From positions 861,981 through 925,980 of the forward strand of contig OU452216.1 of NCBI GenBank assembly GCA_911728435.2: DNA of 64,000 nt, written 5' to 3'. The notes beneath the pieces are model-generated. The model made no database searches. It saw only the letters and a list, made by a program, of their open reading frames with translations, and was not told the DNA's origin. Made by a program: the position numbers and the translations under genes. This document shows, piece by piece, positions 59,632 through 64,000 of this stretch. This DNA is from Apoderus coryli (lineage: Eukaryota; Arthropoda; Insecta; Coleoptera; Attelabidae). Position 1 is the first letter of the stretch; each line of letters opens with the position of its first letter.

Positions 59632-60532
59632 AAAAAGTAAGCATGACAATCACCAAACCAATGCTCAATACTGATGGCAAAGCAGTTGTGAAAATCTGAT
59701 ATTAAAAGCCGCCTTCCCAGGAACTCGTTAGTTGGAGAGAAAAAGTCTAGTTCCAGACTTGAACATTGACTGGTCAAACGACATGCCCTAGGATAAAGCT
59801 ACCCCTGGCATAATTTGTCCGGTAATATACTTCACGAAATACATGAGTCGCCCTAACAGCTCTGAGAAGAACATGGAGCCCAATCTGTGAGAGCAAGATA
59901 GATGAATTAATGATTTTGTAAAAGATGCTAAGGTCTCTCACGCTCCTACACGATCCCAACGTCTTCAATCCCATCTCCTCCATCAGTGCATCATAATTGT
60001 AGACATGGTCAACAGGTGGAAACGGTGCTTGAGTCCTCTCGATATGAGCACATGACAGACATAGAAGGGGCTCCAAACCATAGATGGGTACTCTTGATGA
60101 GGTCTGACAAGCGATGTATATATGGAAAGCATTGCTCTATGTCATTAATAAATAGGTTGAACAATTATGGGCCCAAGTAGGAACCTCCAGGAACACCGGA
60201 AGTGACTTTCACCGGCCTAGAACAAAACTCATCAGTCGGATAACCTGAGTCATACTTGACAGGTAGCTCTCCAACCAGGAAAGCAAGGAATCTGTCCCCC
60301 GGCACCTGCCAGCTTATGAACGAGAAGACCGTGGTTGATGCGATCAAAAGCCTTGGAGAAGTCGGTATATAATGTATGAATTTGATCACCCCTTTCTAAC
60401 GCCGACAAGAAGTCCGTGAACTCGAGAAAATTGGGCTCTGTGGATTTACCGGATTGAAAACCATATTGCTCGTCTATAATAGATGGACTCAAGGCAGGTG
60501 CCAGTGACAAGATTTTCAAAGAGCTTCGGAAT
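59632..60532 (-). pseudogene. Degenerate LINE RT fragment, second copy
   Basis: Duplicate of 3240-4140. The one noticed base change (3476 G, 59868 A) turns a proline into a leucine in the dead C-terminal frame. Confidence 0.75.
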
Positions 60533-60681
60533 GCTACTAAGAATGCACATAGCTCTTCGATCGGGGAACAATCAACCCCGTATACATAGTGTCGAATTTG
60601 CCATTAAAAACGACCTAATTAGTTATTTGGACGAACTATCATACCATCTGACATAAATAAGAGGTTGATGATTTGTCGTCG

Positions 60682-61762
60682 CAAACTAAGAATGTCCGGA
60701 TGCTACATCAGAGCTTCCTACCATGCCACTAAGGCCCCTCTCCACAGAGCCTCAACCCACTGCAAACCAGGGATGGCTTCGGTCTTTTAAGGGATTGCAC
60801 GTCAATATGTTCCCGGTGGAAGGAACAGTTTCAGGAAGTCCTAAAGAGTGACAGTAATGTCGACAATTCAACACTCGGTTGCCACATAGACCAACCCAAC
60901 AACACTTGCGAGATGTACCTGCACTGCAAGAAGTTGAAAGAACTATTCGGTAACTTAAAACCCTAAATCAGCTGGCTAATGGCATCTTCCTGAGCTTTTT
61001 AAAGAAGGAACCGAAACCGTGCCTGCTGAAATGCGAGATGTCTCAATTGACACTATATTTAAATAAAAGGAGGATAGGTCCGTATGTGGAGACTATCGTG
61101 GTATCTTTCTCCTCTCCATCGCCTGAAATGTTCTTGGAAGAATTGTGTCCAATCTTCTTCTCCCATTCTCGGAAGGGTGCTTGCCGGAAACACAATGTGA
61201 TCGATATATGACCTTGTCAAGGCGTTCGACCCCACTAACCGTGAGGCTCTGTGGAGGATATTGAAGCTCAACGGATGTCGCCGGAAATTCATCCGGATAC
61301 TTCGACTCCTTTAGGATAATATGAAAGCAGCATTTCCCATCAGCTGCGGACGGGGAGAGACCTTTCCAATAACTGGTGTGAAGCAGGGTTGTGTCATTGC
61401 ACCGACCTTGTTTTTGGTGTTTGTGGTCCAACTTGTTAAGAATGAACCGGGGGAATAGAGATCGTCTGCAGATTTGATGGCGGCTGACTCTTCAACCTTC
61501 GTAGACTTCCAGCTGGGACGAAGATCGTATCCACATCAGTCATTCAGCTTCCTTCCATACGCGAATGACAATGTAGTCTTAGCTGATACAGAAGATGATC
61601 TTCAATACCTATATACTAAATGCATTTAACAGCGCATACAAGAGTCTTGATCTGAATATATTCAGATCTAATCATTATAATGAAAACACAGATTCTCTAC
61701 CAGCCTGCACCAAACACTGTGGCGATCCCACCACATATTCGAGTTAACAGAGACAGACTTCA
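60682..61762 (+). pseudogene. Degenerate RTE-like LINE, second copy of 5' portion
   Basis: Duplicate of 4290-5370, with the same stops and the same interruption by LINE A at 61763. Confidence 0.7.
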
Positions 61763-61767
61763 GAACA

Positions 61768-64000
61768 TAATAATAATAATAATAATAATGACTTTATTGT
61801 GTGAAGTTAATTACACAAAAGGCGAAGTTGAGGCTAATCTAAACTAAACAAACCCTATAAAAAACGAAAACAAAAAAACAATTATGACTTAATAAAAATT
61901 AAAATATAAAATATACCCAACAAAAACAAAATATGAAAATACTACACTAATTACTTACTAAAATGTGATACTATTATTAATAATTAAGTCTCGAACTGAG
62001 GCCCCGAAACGTTGACCAGACAAACACGCCACTTCAACAGGCAATGCGTTGTACAATCGTGAGATACTGTAACTAAACGACCTCTCAAATAATGCAGTGC
62101 TATGTAGTGGCGGAGTAATAACGTGACTATTGCGAGTATATATAGAATGACCACGACCTCCATACTCAATTTTATTGAATAAGTATAGAGGAGTCTTCGA
62201 ATGCACAATTTTATTGTACAAAACAAGTAGATGTAGAAGTCTCCTCTGTTCCATTCTCATCCATCTCAGTTCAATAATCTTAGCGCTCACTCCACGATCC
62301 CTCGCTCGAATGCCAGTTATTAAACGCACACAAGAATTCTGCATGAGCTGAATCCTATGCTCATCGGCACCAAGTAGGCAGGGCCCATAAACGACATCGC
62401 CAAAATTAAAGTGTGATAGAACCAGACTATCACAAAGCATTTTCCGGGTGGACTGGTTCAATAAAAGTCGTTGACTGTATATCATCTTCAGGTTGCAGAA
62501 CGCTTTTTTGATGCAGGCACCTACATGTTCCCTAAACCGCAAATCAGCGTCAATTAATATTCCCAAGCTTTTAACAGTTTGACATTTCAAATCAACACCA
62601 TCCAGATTAAGTTTCAGCACGGTGGAAGCAGCAATTCTGGCCTGATGCGTTCCCAATAGCAACAGCTGTGTCTTGTCTGGATTTATAGTAAGGCAGTGAT
62701 TCTTAGATAGTTCCACAAGACTCCGCAAATCGTAATTCACATGCTCACAACTTTGAGCAATATCCGTCGGCCTAAAGGACATATATACTTGAGTATCGTC
62801 AGCATATAAATGAGCTGAGCAATATCTCAATCTCTTTACGAATTGTGAAGTATACAAGGAGAACAGCATTGGCCCAAGAATCGAACCCTGAGGCACACCA
62901 CACTTTAATCTCCTGCTCTGCGAGACCTTGCCATCCAAAACCACAGCCTGATATCTATCATGAAGATAGGAACCAAGCAATGCCAAAGCAGACTCTCCAA
63001 AGCCAAGATAATACATTATCGCCAACATTAAATCGTGATCGACCCGATCAAATGCTTTAGAAAAATCCAACAGTACCAAGGCTGTTAGCCGACCATGATC
63101 AGCCGCAAGCAGAGCATCATCCAACACCTTTAACAATGCCGTTGAACAACTGTGTCCCTTACGAAAACCTGACTGGACTTCCGGGAGCAAGCCATTCTCA
63201 TCAATGTATTTCCTCATTTGATCGTGCAAAATTCTCTCATATACCTTGGAGATAGCAGGAAGTATACTAATAGGTCTTAGATCCTTCAAAGCCGACGGAT
63301 TCCTGCACTTAGGGATAGGAATAACATTCGCTCGCCTCCAACTCGATGGAAAGTTCTTCGTTTCTATAGAGAAATTGACCAGATGTAGTATGATGGGAAC
63401 AATAAAAGGACAGGAACGCACAAGCATGTCGGCATTAATTTTATCATGTCCAATAGCATTAGACTTAATCTTGAGCAAAGCATTAAGTACGTCTTCAAAA
63501 GTCGCCAGTCTGAACTCGAAACTAATGTCAGAATCAAATCTATTCGATAAATAAAAAGCAAGTGTTTCGCGATCAGGGGAACTATTAGATATATCAAGGA
63601 AAAAGTCATTTATGTTATCTACATTACCCAAGGTAGATGGAATAGTTGTTTTGTCCCTGCTGTATATATCCAACTCCCTCAACAGTTTCCAATTTTGGCT
63701 GGAGCTATTTCGACGAATACTACTCTCCAAATATCGCCTCTTTGCACTACTTACTTCACATGACACCAAGTTCCTTATTCTTTTGTACGCATCCCAATCC
63801 GCAACAGAACGACTTCTTCTATATTTAGCTAACGCTTTTTCCCTTTGCCTTTGCAAATCCTTAATATTTTGTGAAAGCCAAGGAGCCTTCTTCTTGGAGA
63901 TTCTTACAGTTTTTAAGGGAGCATACCGATCGAAAACTTCTAAGAGGTACTGATTGAATAATGCAACCTTCATGTCTATGTTATTTATATAAAAAATATT
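61768..64000 (-). mobile_element. LINE A, second copy, cut by the window end inside ORF2
   Basis: Duplicate of 5376-7608. RT frame 61958-63973 and beyond is identical in translation to the left copy over the shared part, and the (ATT)n tail is again at its left end. Confidence 0.85.

Larger units (their letters stand above)
56393..64000. repeat. Right copy of the near-identical duplicated segment (partner 1-7608)
   Basis: Same order and orientation as the left copy, ending at the window edge inside LINE ORF2. Direct orientation at 56.39 kb spacing fits a tandem duplication, an assembly duplication, or a circular or concatemeric molecule. The left copy continues into exons 2 and 1 of the coiled-coil gene (10475-10601, 14593-14680). 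Their counterparts for this copy would lie near 66.9 and 71.0 kb, outside the window. Confidence 0.97.

Noticed and set aside
1..64000. The 7.6-kb identical ends as long terminal repeats of a giant retroelement or virus
   Set aside because: The repeat starts inside a host exon and ends inside a LINE, has no TG...CA ends, and the interior holds ordinary intron-containing insect genes.

Overview
The window looks like AT-rich nuclear DNA of an insect: intron-containing genes lie in a dense mix of non-LTR retrotransposons, a Penelope-like remnant, pogo, hAT, PIF/Harbinger and DUF4817-type DNA transposons, and many long palindromic (foldback/MITE) elements, several ending in TATACAGGGTGT. I cannot name the order or species. 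Nothing suggests a prokaryote or a virus.

Two host genes can be rebuilt from splice sites and reading phase. (1) A plus-strand PHF21A/B (BHC80) homologue, 27571-32236, four exons: basic region, the conserved RRSTANP block, a complete Cys4-His-Cys3 PHD finger and a C-terminal coiled-coil exon that carries two frameshifts. (2) A minus-strand coiled-coil gene of eight phase-compatible exons giving about 577 codons and ending in FTFFH-stop. I think it is a SIX6OS1 (C14orf39)-like synaptonemal-complex protein, on recalled similarity only. Exons 1-3 are at 14680-1 and exons 3-8 at 56694-37407. The two genes are convergent (tail to tail) in the right part of the window.

The gene is split because bases 1-7608 recur at 56393-64000 with a constant offset of 56392, no indel and only two substitutions that I noticed. 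This is a very recent 56.4-kb tandem duplication, an assembly duplication, or a linearised circular or concatemeric molecule. One unit holds exactly one complete copy of each gene.

Layout: 1-302 exon 3 (left copy); 886-3237 TIR-bounded repeat family A; 3240-10130 a LINE fragment and an RTE-like LINE split by a CR1/Jockey-like LINE; 10475-10601 exon 2; 11033-13860 palindromes and family A; 14593-14680 exon 1; 15121-16169 palindrome; 16522-19139 pogo element with TA target duplication; 19140-22880 foldbacks and inverted family A; 23-27 kb hAT and DUF4817 remnants and palindromes; 27.5-32.2 kb PHF21A-like gene; 33-36.6 kb DUF4817 remnant and possible exons; 37.4-56.7 kb the SIX6OS1-like gene, its introns filled with hammerhead-bearing repeats, a Penelope-like fragment, LINEs, a Harbinger element with TAA target duplication and a 2.2-kb foldback; 56.4-64 kb the second copy of the left end.

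The most unusual feature below gene level is a set of hammerhead-ribozyme motifs in at least four repeat families. The best two are at 37626-37676 (minus) and 20667-20711 (plus).
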